Source: Eudorina sp. 2006-703-Eu-15
Lineage: Eukaryota; Chlorophyta; Chlorophyceae; Chlamydomonadales; Volvocaceae
Assembly (NCBI GenBank): GCA_003117195.1
Contig: BDSI01000043.1
Location: 37,501 to 101,500 of the forward strand
Direction of reading: 5' to 3'
Length of the DNA: 64,000 nt
Of the stretch, positions 38,601 to 48,166 are shown one piece after another (within the stretch, counting starts at the first letter, position 1; the number at the start of each line of letters is the position of its first letter). The translations under genes and the position numbers were made by a program. The notes below the pieces were generated by a model that was not told where the DNA came from, did no database searches, and saw nothing but the letters and a program-made list of their open reading frames with translations.

Positions 38601-41600
38601 GTCGTCCATCAGCTGCCGGTGGTGCCGCAGGTCCAGATCCCGACTGTCCCTGCTGGGCCCCGCCACGCCAGGCGCCCCGCCGGCGTCCCGGCCCTGCCGC
38701 CGCTCCGGCGATTCGCCGCCCGCCGCCGCCGCGGCCGCCTTCCCCGTCCCCGCCTCCGCGTCCGCAGGGGCTCGATCCGACGGCCCGGGCTGCGACGTCC
38801 CCGCCTCCGCGTCCGTGCGGCCGGTCCGCCGCACTTGCTCCGCCCCCGCCTCCACCTCCGCCTCCGGTCCACGCAGCGGCTGCCCATCGGCGGCGGCGCC
38901 ATCCGCCGCCGTGCGCGGACCGGCGGCTGTCTCATCCGGAGATCCGGGCTGCTGCTGCTGCTCCTGCTGCTGCTGCTGGGGCGGTTGCTGCTGCTGTGGT
39001 TGTTGTCGCTGCTGCCGAAGCCGCTGATGCTGCTCCCACCGATCCTCCTCAGCCATGAACTTCATCAGCATCAAAATCTTCATCTTGTCCGCATCAAGCG
39101 CCCGGAGGACCCGACCCAGCAAGTCATCTTTGGAGACCGGCGGCGGCAGCGGCGGCGGTGGCTGGGTCGCGACGCCGGCGGCACTGCCGCCGCCACTGGC
39201 CCCGCCGCCGCCGCCGCCTCGCGCCGCCGTTGACTCACTGTCGCCGGCCGGCGGCGGCCCCCCTTCCGCGGAGGGCCCCCCCTCCCCCCCGGGTGCACCC
39301 GCGTCTCCCTCCGCAGTGGGGCGGCACCACATCCCTTTGGGTCCTCCATCCGCTGCCCGCGCCGTCGCGACCTCAGAGTCGCCGCCGCCGGCCTCACCAC
39401 CACTGATGCACGGTATGCAGGCAGGCAGGCAGGCAGGCAGGCAGGGGGATTTGAAGGACGGCATCCTTGGGGTCATGCGGGGCCGGGTGGGTTGGGATGG
39501 GGTCAAGTCAGGTGAATGCGCCAACGGGGCGGATCGGTAGGCGGCCCGGCACACATGCCCTACACCCCGGCCCAGACCTTTCCGTCCACGCACGCACGCA
39601 CGCACGCACGCACACACCCTATTGCCCTCCGGACGCCCTGCTACCCCTCCACTCCCGCCGCGGGATTCCGCTGACGTCAGTGAAGACAGCGAAACCTGCA
39701 AACGGCGGGATTCTCCCCCTGCAGCCCTCCCCCCCTGCAGCCCTTCCCCCCCTGCAGCCCTTTCCCCCTTGCAGCCCTCCCCCCTTGCCGCCCTCCCCGC
39801 CTGCAGCCCTCTCCAACCGGACGCACCTTCCGCTAGCCAGCCACTCGCTCTCGGTTCGCCCCCAGCCCTCCTCCTCCTCCTCACTGTCCACCTGTTGCGC
39901 CAGCCTCTCCACCTCGTAGCCCAGCTCCCTAACCTGCGCAACCACCGACGCCAAACCAAAAAACAGACAAACTGATGGCTACAGACAGACAACTGCATCA
40001 GCTTACATGGGTTCGGAATCGCAGTCGACCGACAGGGGCACGCAGCGCGTTGGCGGACCAGACCGCTGTCACCCCCAGCGTCGGCTCGAGGGAGGGATGA
40101 AGGAAATGGTCCGACATGTTGAAGCTGCGCTGCTCGAGGGAGGGGCCAGGGGTGGAGGACAGAACCAAGCCCAGACGAGGCTGCGTGGCGGTGCTGGGAG
40201 GCGATGGGAGGTGGTGGGAGGCGGTGGGAGGTGGTGGGAGGCGGTGCGCTCCTCCACTGCCCTGCACCTCCTCCACTGCCCCGCACCTCCTCCACTGCCC
40301 CGCACCTCCTCCACTGCCCCGCACCTCCTCCACTGCCCCGCCCCGCCCTCCTCCACTCCCCGCACCTCCCCACTGCCCGCACCTCCACTCACTGCCCCGC
40401 ACCCCCTCCACTGCCCCGCACCTCCTCCACTGCCCCGCACCTCCTCCACTGCCCCGCACCCCCTCCACTGCCCCGCACCTCCTCCACTGCCCGCACCCTC
40501 CACTGCCCCGCACCACTGCCCGCACCTCCTCCACTGCACTGCACCTCCACTGCCCCGCACCTCCTCCACTGCCCCGCACTCCTCCACTGCCCGCACCTCC
40601 TCCACTGCCCCGCACCCTCCCGCCCCTCCACTGCCCCGCACCTCCTCCACTGCCCGCACCCCTCACTGCCCCGCACCCCTCCACTGCCCGCACCCCCTCC
40701 ACTGCCCGCACCCCTCCACTGCCCGCACCTCCTCCACTGCCCCGCACCCCCTCCACTGCCCCGCACCTCCTCCACTGCCCCGCACCCCCTCCACTGCCCC
40801 GCACCTCCTCCACTGCCCCGCACCTCCTCCACTGCCCCGCACCCCCTCCACTGCCCCGCACCTCCTCCACTGCCCCGCACCCCCTCCACTGCCCCGCACC
40901 TCCTCCACTGCTCCCCTACCCTGATGGGACCGCACCGCACCTTCGCGGCCAGGAGCCCACAGGACAAGACGGCCAGACCGGGGTCGCCGCAACCCATGAC
41001 ATCGTCAGCCGGAGCCATGCCTGTCGAGAGGTGGGGTCAGCAGCATGGGGCGATCTCTAGGGGCGAGTGTTACGCGACGAGACCCCGGGCATGTTTGTAC
41101 GTGGGGTTGAATGGGTGAAATGGTGATTGTGTGTGGGAACTGGGGTGTGGGTAGTTGTTATTAAGGATGTTACAGCGGACCCCGTTGGGGGTCGTAATCC
41201 AATGCCAGATAGACTAGGTGGAAGGGGCTGCAGCTGGGGAAGGAAGGGGGACGGAGAGAGTCGCTTGGTCACGTTAAGACCTATCCCAGCTGCGAGGGAC
41301 AGGGAAAGGGGGGGAGGTAAGGTAATTGGACCAAGCACCGAACCGAAAAGTGAGTGGGTGGACTCGTTGGGCGGGGTACGACTAGCCCACACCTGGTATG
41401 ACGAAGGAAGACCCCACCCCACCCCACCCCACCCCACCCCACCCCACCCCACCCCACCCCACCCCACCCCACCCGACCCGACCCGACCCGACCCCACCCG
41501 ATCCGACCTGCAGCAGCTCCATGTATCGCCTTCATCACTACGCTCAGCGCTATCCCCGGCGCGCTGTCCCACAACAGGCAGGGGCTTAACCCCCGCATCA

Positions 41601-42239
41601 GTCGCAATTTCCCCTCGCGAGAGACGAGGCGCCGCAAGATCTCGTCATCACTGTCCATGCCATTGCTGGAATCATCCCCGCTGCTCGTGAACAAGGGCTC
41701 TGGGGCCGGGCTTGCGTCGCCGGGGGCGGCAGCCCCAGCGAGCGCGGCACCGGAGGCAACGCAGTCGTTGGGCCCAGATGACGAGTTCGCGGAGGCGACG
41801 GGCGCGAGAGCCGGCTGCTGTTGTTGCTGCTGGGGCCCCTGCAAGGGAGAAAGGGCAGCTTAGATGAGGGGCTTGGAGAGAAAGTTGGTGGTCAACACGT
41901 CAGGGCGTGTACTTGATCCATCTGCTGTCAAGAAAGGACAGTGCTTCCATAAGACGCATAAGGACATCACACCTGAGCTTCTTCATCCACGTTTAGAAGG
42001 GCCAACAACTGCCGACCGCGACCGGTGGCGCACAGCGCTTTATGATCCATCTGGTTTATGGAATCGGTTTCCTCGAAAACAGTTTGATAAAGCCTATTGG
42101 CAATCGACTCATTAATGCCATAACTTGCACACATCGCGATGAAAGGATTACAAGGGCGGCGTGGGAGCCCATGTAAGGCTCTCAGGAGTTGGTCTTTGCA
42201 CTGCCTGGCTAGCGGATGCAGAGGCACATTTGTGTCCAT
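29610..42239 (-). CDS. Gene B: large unrecognised protein, 17 exons
   Basis: About 1336 aa, no family recognised. Exons on the minus strand: 42239-41973, 41838-41508, 41020-40941, 40084-40007, 39933-39827, 39402-38556, 37384-37268, 36499-35411, 34876-34664, 33835-33708, 33185-33107, 32712-32680, 32181-32143, 31784-31730, 31117-30859, 30025-29882, 29754-29610. All phases agree. The start sits in GCCACCATGG. Protein-like segments include RQLLALLNVDEEAQ, LGYEVERLAQQVDSEEEEEG, DLLGRVLRALDADKMKILML, LRILLDLTGAMTVMRRQM, LLWLHLAYTRATEVMRMA, a CPGC motif, VYGSGGVYDLFRAV, RLGRMSVCLAAICKRNGTK and YEWMHFLGRSNFDFP. It is mostly helical with many Gln/Ala/Gly tracts; no transmembrane segment or signal peptide is evident. 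The last two exons are least certain. The donor at 30859 overlaps an in-frame TGA, so intron retention would stop the protein at about 1241 aa. The acceptors at 40084 and 37384 are atypical (GAG, AAG). Confidence 0.68.
34996..35085 (-). repeat. Introner-like element copy (gene B intron 8)
   Basis: On the gene B sense strand it runs from GGAGATCCTGGTACAGTCGA through CTCTGGCAGCAGCGCAGCAT to ACCAATTTCCTACACCCC, ending about 120 nt before the acceptor at 34876. A second copy lies in the same intron. Confidence 0.85.
35210..35297 (-). repeat. Introner-like element, second copy in the same intron
   Basis: Near-identical layout to the copy at 34996-35085: GGAGATCCTAGTACAGTTGA, CTCTGGCAGCAGCGCAGTTT, GTCTACCAATTTCCTATACC. 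Two sense copies in one intron suggest nested insertion or tandem duplication. Confidence 0.88.
36701..36842 (-). repeat. Introner-like element, extended copy (gene B intron 7)
   Basis: Holds the common core plus a 5' extension: GGCCTACAAGGTGGACGTCG and TCACCTCGCCGGAGATCC precede the usual CTCTGGCAGCAGCGCGGTAA and ACCAATCATCCC. The extension recurs, diverged, in the copy at 52979-53122. Confidence 0.78.
40099..40140 (-). repeat. Introner-like element, short 3' copy (gene B intron 3)
   Basis: GCAGCTTCAACATGTCGGAC then CATTTCCTTCATCCC, directly followed by the acceptor of the exon starting at 40084. Here the element end itself forms the 3' splice-site region. Confidence 0.7.
40249..40915. repeat. 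Minisatellite, 19-bp unit, about 35 copies
   Basis: Tandem units of about 19 bp (TCCACTGCCCCGCACCTCC, with 16-20 bp variants) fill most of gene B intron 3. A shorter array of GGTGGTGGGAGGC-type units precedes it at about 40195-40246. The array keeps several frames open, which produces spurious long ORFs on both strands. Confidence 0.92.
41411..41506. repeat. CCCCA/CCCGA pentanucleotide array
   Basis: About fifteen CCCCA units pass into CCCGA and related units, in gene B intron 2 next to the donor at 41508. On the gene B sense strand it is G-rich (TGGGG) and could form a G-quadruplex close to the 5' splice site. Confidence 0.9.
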
Positions 42240-43587
42240 GGTGGCATAAGGCGGATGTGCGCGTGCGCAAGCAGCTGCTATTGGCCTGATCAGCAGAACT
42301 CGGACCAGGTCCTCGTTCGTTAGGTCAGCACGGAACCACAGCAGTACCAACACTTTTAACTGAATTCGCAAATCCGAGTTGTGAACTCATGCTTAGCGTC
42401 TAGATCCAGGTCTCGGTCATGAATGCCGTTTTGCAGCCAAGGCATTGGTGAGCACTGACTAATAATGTGTTGTCTTGTCGTATAATAAGCTCGTAACGGC
42501 AATGCAACAATGATTGTGAAGAACGAATGAGAGCAGAATAAATTCAAGGTTTTTGACCTGGTACGCACAGGTTCCTGACTGCCTGGAAGGCTGAAACGAA
42601 CGAACAGCACGCCGCGCGCGAGTCGTCGCGCAGGACCGATCCAGTTTTGTAGACAGCATGCACAATGTCAAATCAATTGTGCCCTGAAGAGACGCACGGG
42701 CGCCCTGCGCGCTCCGGGCCGCCCACTTGCGCTGAGCGACGAGCTGCGTGCCTCGCCGGTTAATGACCACCAACATCACTCCTCGCGGACGTGGAGAGCT
42801 GTAGTAGACTTCCCAGGTGCATCGCCTGAATCCCTGTCGGCCGGTGCAGGCAAAAGCACGCAAAAGCACGCTCCGAGACCTACACTCCCTACACAACATG
42901 TACGCTACGGCTGCGCAGTTCCGTCGCCGCGGCGAGCTGCAGGGCTGTGCCTGTCCGAACACAGCTGTGTCCGAACACGCCCGAGAAGTACCGTACGGTC
43001 ACCGCGAGCAAGCCAAGGCCGCTGCCAATCGCCCCGCAATGGCCGGCCGAGACGAACTCGTCGGGTGGCACGTGTGTGTGTTCCCCGGGGCACTGTTCCC
43101 CGTGCTACCTGGGCAGGCCCCCCCAGGCCCCCCAGGCACTACATACGTCCTCCTCTAGGTTCATGTGAGGCTCCTGCTGGGCGAGCAACCTCCAGCAGCC
43201 CGTTTGTGGCTTCCAGCATGGTGAAGTAGTGGATACTGAGGAAAGCCCTCGTCTGCGCGGGTATAGTTTCGTACACAGGGCCGTCTAACAGAACATGCCT
43301 TCCAACGTCGACCTGACCCTCGACACCGCCGCAACGATCCGCTGTTTCCCACGGGACACGACGTTTATATCCCTACGCCCGCCCTCTGTTGGCCTCCAAC
43401 GAACCGGTGGCACGGTTGTGTGGCCTCCAACGAACCGGTTGTGTGCGACGGTTACGCAGCTCCCCGGCATCAGCTTTACGGTCCCCGACCGGCCAACCGA
43501 CACCCGCCTCCAACCGAGTTCCGTCCCCCCGGAGGCGCACCTCTGTCTCCTCTGCTTTATTTCGGAAACCCCTTTCCTGTCTCGCAG
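42240..43587. other. Upstream region of gene B; no supported exon
   Basis: Contains the gene B promoter and 5' UTR to the left. The minus-strand frame continues open a little beyond the chosen ATG at 42239, but that ATG has the best context. A duplicated block (GGCCTCCAACGAACCGG) occurs twice at about 43390-43450. A plus-strand frame from 43295 is open but shows no known domain. Confidence 0.45.
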
Positions 43588-43887
43588 CATGCCCCAGAAA
43601 GAGCGGATACACGTCGCTGGGCCGCGTGGCCATCTCCGCCGCGCAGCTGGAAGACGGATCGGGGGGCGAGGACGAGGACGGCGACGACGACGGGGACGAC
43701 TCCGAAACCTCTCAAGGCGAGGACGCGGATGGCGCCGCCGTCAACACGGGCTCGGCCGCGGCCGCCGAGTCATACTGCAGCTCCGAGACCAACTGCGTCG
43801 CCTGGAACGATGCGGGCTTGGTCATCCTGGGGGCCGTGCGAGTGGACAACGCCACGGCCGCGTCTTCCTGCGCTTACAAGAAGGCCC
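43588..43887 (+). CDS. Probable exon of a PAN/Apple-like domain protein (partial)
   Basis: A 300-nt plus-strand segment bounded by TCTCGCAG and a consensus GTGAGT donor. It reads CPRKSGYTSLGRVAISAA, an acidic insert of Asp/Glu/Gly, and then ESYCSSETNCVAWNDAGL and SSCAYKKA. The spacing CxxxxxCVAWN...CAYKK resembles PAN/Apple modules, which mediate protein or carbohydrate binding and are common in secreted algal proteins. I could not join it to other exons with confidence. It could belong to a small gene in this spacer or be a remnant. Confidence 0.42.
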
Positions 43888-45269
43888 GTGAGTCAGTTCG
43901 TGACCGTTCTTCTGCGAAATGGCTGACCATTACGGTAAATCCCCAGGGCGCGTCCCCCGGGTTTCATCTAGGGATCTCGGAGCGGGTCACAGAGGGCTAC
44001 GGAGCGCCACAGGAGGTCAATGGAGTTAGTCTTGCTTCGTCCGTTGGGGACGAATATGGCGAGGCGGTCCTTCGTTCCCAACGGAGGCCAACGGAGGCCC
44101 ACGAATGGGCTCAGATAGAGGCCCACGAATGGGCTCAGATAGACAGCTTCGTAGGCTTGCCCAGTAGGTAACAGCTGCAGTCAGCAGGCGAGCAGGCAAC
44201 CCGCCGCACCCCAGTCCCCAGACAGGCACCATCGGTGGCTACACGATGCCAGGAGGGACCCTGTCGGGAGCGGTCCCGGACCGATATAACACCTCGCACC
44301 CAGTCGGGACTCGGGTCCACCTGGTAACGAATACTACCAGCCTGCCACGACCTATCTTCCATAACCCAACTGCCACGAGCCCACCTTTCCACTAACCCAC
44401 TCCCCAGCTAACTGCAATGCAAACCACCTCGTGCTCGGCCGCCGACCCGCACCCCAGGCACAGCGTGGCCGGCTGGACCACAGACTTGGCAGCTCCCACA
44501 CAAACGACAACACGTCCTTCCAGACGCTAACGAGCATACAGCTGGGCAGACGGATGCGGTACCCGATTTCAGGCGGGGACCGGGTCGCCGTCCGTGGCCC
44601 CCGGGATCCCCTGGCGGACCTTGTGGGGCAGCGGGACAGCCCAGCCTCCTGCAGCTATGCGGATTACCGTACATTGCCGTACATTACCGTACACCTGACG
44701 ACGCCGGGCCCACCCGCCCGTTCTCAGCCACCATGCGCACAGCCAGACACTCAGAAAGTTGAGTTGAAAAGAATCAGAGGAGGTATCCACTACACAGGCA
44801 CATGGGGGGCATGGCCGGTGCCTCGCCTGCGTGTGGGGGACGCCCTGGGCGCATCTTGCGCCCTGCATGCCACACACTGCGCCTGGCCTTCCCGGCCAAA
44901 CAGCGCACGGCCCTGCACCGGGTGCCCTCCCTGGCACAGGGTCAGGTCGTGTCGGGTGGGTGGGGTGGGCCCGGGGGTGCGTTTCCTTCACTCACACCCA
45001 TACAGTGCTACCCGCAAGGTCCAGTTGTTTAAAACACGGATCCGGCGGGTTTCGCCGCAAAACCCACATCGCACAACCGGTCAACCGCAGCACAGCCAAA
45101 CACGCCAGGGGTGACACCTTCAGCCATGGGGCCCGACTCGACGGCCCTCCCTGTCAGACGCGCCACCAGCAGGCCCTGCCGCTTGGCCCCTGCTGCCCTA
45201 CTGCCGCTGGAGAGGGCGCCCTCCCCCGGCCCCGTGCAGCAGCAGCGCAGGGTCGCCATGTGTGGTAAT
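43888..45269. other. Spacer with short tandem duplications, no accepted gene
   Basis: Contains an 18-bp direct duplication (GGCCCACGAATGGGCTCAGA-type units near 44094-44140), CA-rich tracts and one copy of the CA-tailed repeat module near 45035-45075. A plus-strand frame at about 44431-45114 is open but has no recognisable domain. Part may be downstream exon or 3' UTR of the PAN-like gene. Confidence 0.4.
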
Positions 45270-45274
45270 TTACA
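45270..45274 (-). terminator. TGTAA polyadenylation signal of gene A
   Basis: TTACA on the plus strand is TGTAA for gene A, 80 nt after its proposed stop codon. That is short for this group, so a more distal site may also be used. Confidence 0.45.
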
Positions 45275-45353
45275 GCATACCCCGCCCCGTGCGTCCACCA
45301 CCGCACACCGCGTCACCTCAGCCGCCTCCGTCACCTCGGCCGCCTTCGTCACC

Positions 45354-48133
45354 TCAGCCGCCTCCGTCACCTCGGCCGTTCTCGTCGCCCTGCTCCCCAC
45401 CCAGGCCCCCGGTCCGCAGCCTGCAGGCGGGGTGCGGCGTGACCCAGATCGCCACCTGCCGGCGCGGGTCCACGACCGGGTCGCTGTGCGCGCCGCAGCG
45501 GAGCACCTCCACCAAGGTGAACCGCATCACCGAAGTCCCTCGGGCGCCCGGCTGCTGCTCGCGGGCGGCAGCGGCTGCGCCGCCCGCGGTGACGGCGGCC
45601 GCTGCGCTGCCCTGACCGCCCCCACCGCCACCCTTTCGCCGCGGTGGCGCGGTGGTGGTGGTGGTTTTGGTGACGGTGGCCGGAGTTGAGGAAGCGGCCG
45701 CAGCTGAGCTTGAGGCCGGTGCGATAGGGGTGGCGGTGGTGGTGGCGGTGGTGGTGGCGGTGGTGGTGGCGGTGGTGGTGGCGGTGGTGGTGGCGGTGGT
45801 GGTGGAGGGGGCGGCGGAGGACGCCGGGGGACTGGGTCCCGACTGCAGGGCTTGCACCTGGCACACCACGTCCCGGCTGAACATCAACCCGAACTTTTCA
45901 ACCACCTGCGTGGGGACGAAGAGAGGGGGCCCCGGAGGGCGGTCGGGGGTCGGCGGTCGGGGTCCGGGCGTCGAACCCGCCGGTGCGGCCGGGCATACCA
46001 GGTAGGCCGCCTCGGTTGCGCTGCCCCGCCCCCCTCACTCTCCGCACCCGCGATGGCAGCGAGATCAGCGTGGTCAGTGGTCGGTGGTCAGGCAGGACTT
46101 CCATAGCGCGAATGTGGGACGGCACCGGTGGAGGTGCAGCGCGGCACCAGAGCAACTCGTGCCGTCGCTCAGCTGCCTCAACGGCAGCGGCAACAGCACT
46201 AGCAACCGCAAACGCAGCCGCAAACGCAGCAGCGATAGCAGCAGCAGCAGCAGCGAGCGCTGCCCCCAAGTGCCCCAGGGTACCCCTTCCCGTCGAACTG
46301 GCCTTCGCAAGCTCCAGCAGTGCCTGTCCCAGGAGGGACCCCTCCGCCTCGGACTGCACACCCGGGCGACCGTCGCGGCGTCCGCCTCCACCGCCGCCGC
46401 CAGCGGCACCTCCCGGGTTGCGGCTGCGCCGCCCGGCGGGGCCCCCCGGACCCATGGCGGAGGCGGAGGCGGAGGTGGCGGCGGAGCCCGCAGCGGCCTG
46501 CGGGCCCTCGGGCCCCCCCACAACCACATCCAGCACCGCGCAGTGGTCTGACAACAGCCGGTGCTCTATCTGGTCTTGGAGCTGCTGGGGGCTGCGGGCA
46601 CGGGCAGGTGTAGCGGGATGGGGACGGGGCGACGGGCCTCGGTTGAGGTGAGGTGCAGGGGTCATAGGGTCATAGGGTCATAGGGCGGCGGCGGTGGGGG
46701 GAAGACACGCCCAGCCGGACCCCCGCCACTGCGGTGAAGAGGAGGCTGGGGAAGCGGGGATAGTGTGCGCAGGCGGTATGCCCGCAAGTGGGCGCGGCGT
46801 TCCGCGCCGCCCGCCAAGAGGTAAGTCTCCAGAGGAGGGGCGCCTCCGCCGCCGCGTTGCCACCCGGGCGCAGAAACGCTGTCCAGCGGGGGACAGGGCG
46901 CGAGAGAGGTGCGAGGCGCGAGGACCTGACCCGGGTCGGATGGGGCCCGTTTGTGCGGAGGAAGTCTGGACGGGATGGTGGCGGTGGTGGCGGTGGTGGA
47001 GGTGGTGGTGGTGGTGGAGGGGGCGGTGGTGGCGGTGGTGGTGGTGGTGGTGGTGGTGGTGGTGGCGGTGGTGGTGGTGGTGGTGGTGGTGGTGGCGGTG
47101 GTGGTGGTGGTGGTGGTGGTGGTGGTGGTGGTGATGGTGGTGGTGGTGGTGGCGGTGGTGGTGGTGGTGGTGGTGGCGGTGGTGGTGGTGGTGGTGGTGG
47201 TGGCGGTGGTGGCGGTGGCGGTGGTGGCGGTGGCAGTGGTGGTGGTGGTGGTGGTGGCGGTGGTGGTGGTGGCAGTGGTGGTGGTGGCGGTGGTGGCGGT
47301 GGTGGCGGTGGTAGGTCGCTGGGGGCTGCGTGGACGTGATAAGGGTTTAGGGTTTACAAGCCCATACATAACCCCTTGGCAGGCCATCATGACCCGGGGA
47401 CCCGGGGACCCGGGGACGCGGAGCCGCGGAGCGGCGGTGCGAGGCGAGACCAGCGCGGGTGGGGGACCGATGGAATCGGGGGATGCTTGTTGGGGGGCTG
47501 GAGCCGCCCTCCACCCCCTCCCAGAGGGGGGTAAAGGAAACGGCCCAGAAACGCCCAGCTGGGCGAGAGGGGTGTCGGCGGTGGGTGTGGGACATTGGTG
47601 AACCTATTGAAGCTGCACTGCTGCCAGGGCAAAGGTGAGGGGCGGGGCCGCTCCTGGACAGCACACCCTCCCATGAGTCGTAGCAGCCGTGGCCGTGGCC
47701 GTGGCCGTGGCCGTGGCCGTGGCCGTGGCCGTGGCCGTGGCCGTGGCCGTGCCCAGCCCCTCCATGAACGACCAGGGTCTGGGTCCGGGTTGGGAACTAC
47801 CTCCGTTCCTTGCCTGCCAACTTGCTGCACCCATGTTGTGACTGCGACAGCGAAACCCGCCCTCGCTGTACGACATTCCCCTTTCCCCCCTTCCCTTTCC
47901 ATCCCTGCCCACCTGCACAGCTCCGACCGATACGCCCTCCCCATGAGGTGCGTCCAGGAGGTGCACGTGCAGCAATGGGGCCCCAGTACGGACGGGTGTA
48001 CGGACGGACCTGTACGAGCGATACTGCAGCGGTGGCACGTGCGGCACGATATCCGGGTCAACCTTGTCCGTCATGTCGTACACGAGGAGCCCGACACCGA
48101 AGCGGAAGTCGCCGCCGGTGCCTCCGCTCCTGC

Positions 48134-48166
<33 letters not shown>

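Noticed and set aside
40249..40915. CRISPR-like array
   Set aside because: Units are contiguous without unique spacers, and the context is a eukaryotic intron.
39998..41118. Long Ser/Pro/Thr or Gly/Ala repeat proteins on both strands
   Set aside because: They arise from the 19-bp minisatellite; the spliced gene B frame skips the array.
46788..47339. Plus-strand poly-Gly open frame
   Set aside because: Product of the GGT microsatellite in a gene A intron; no domain, and no splice support.
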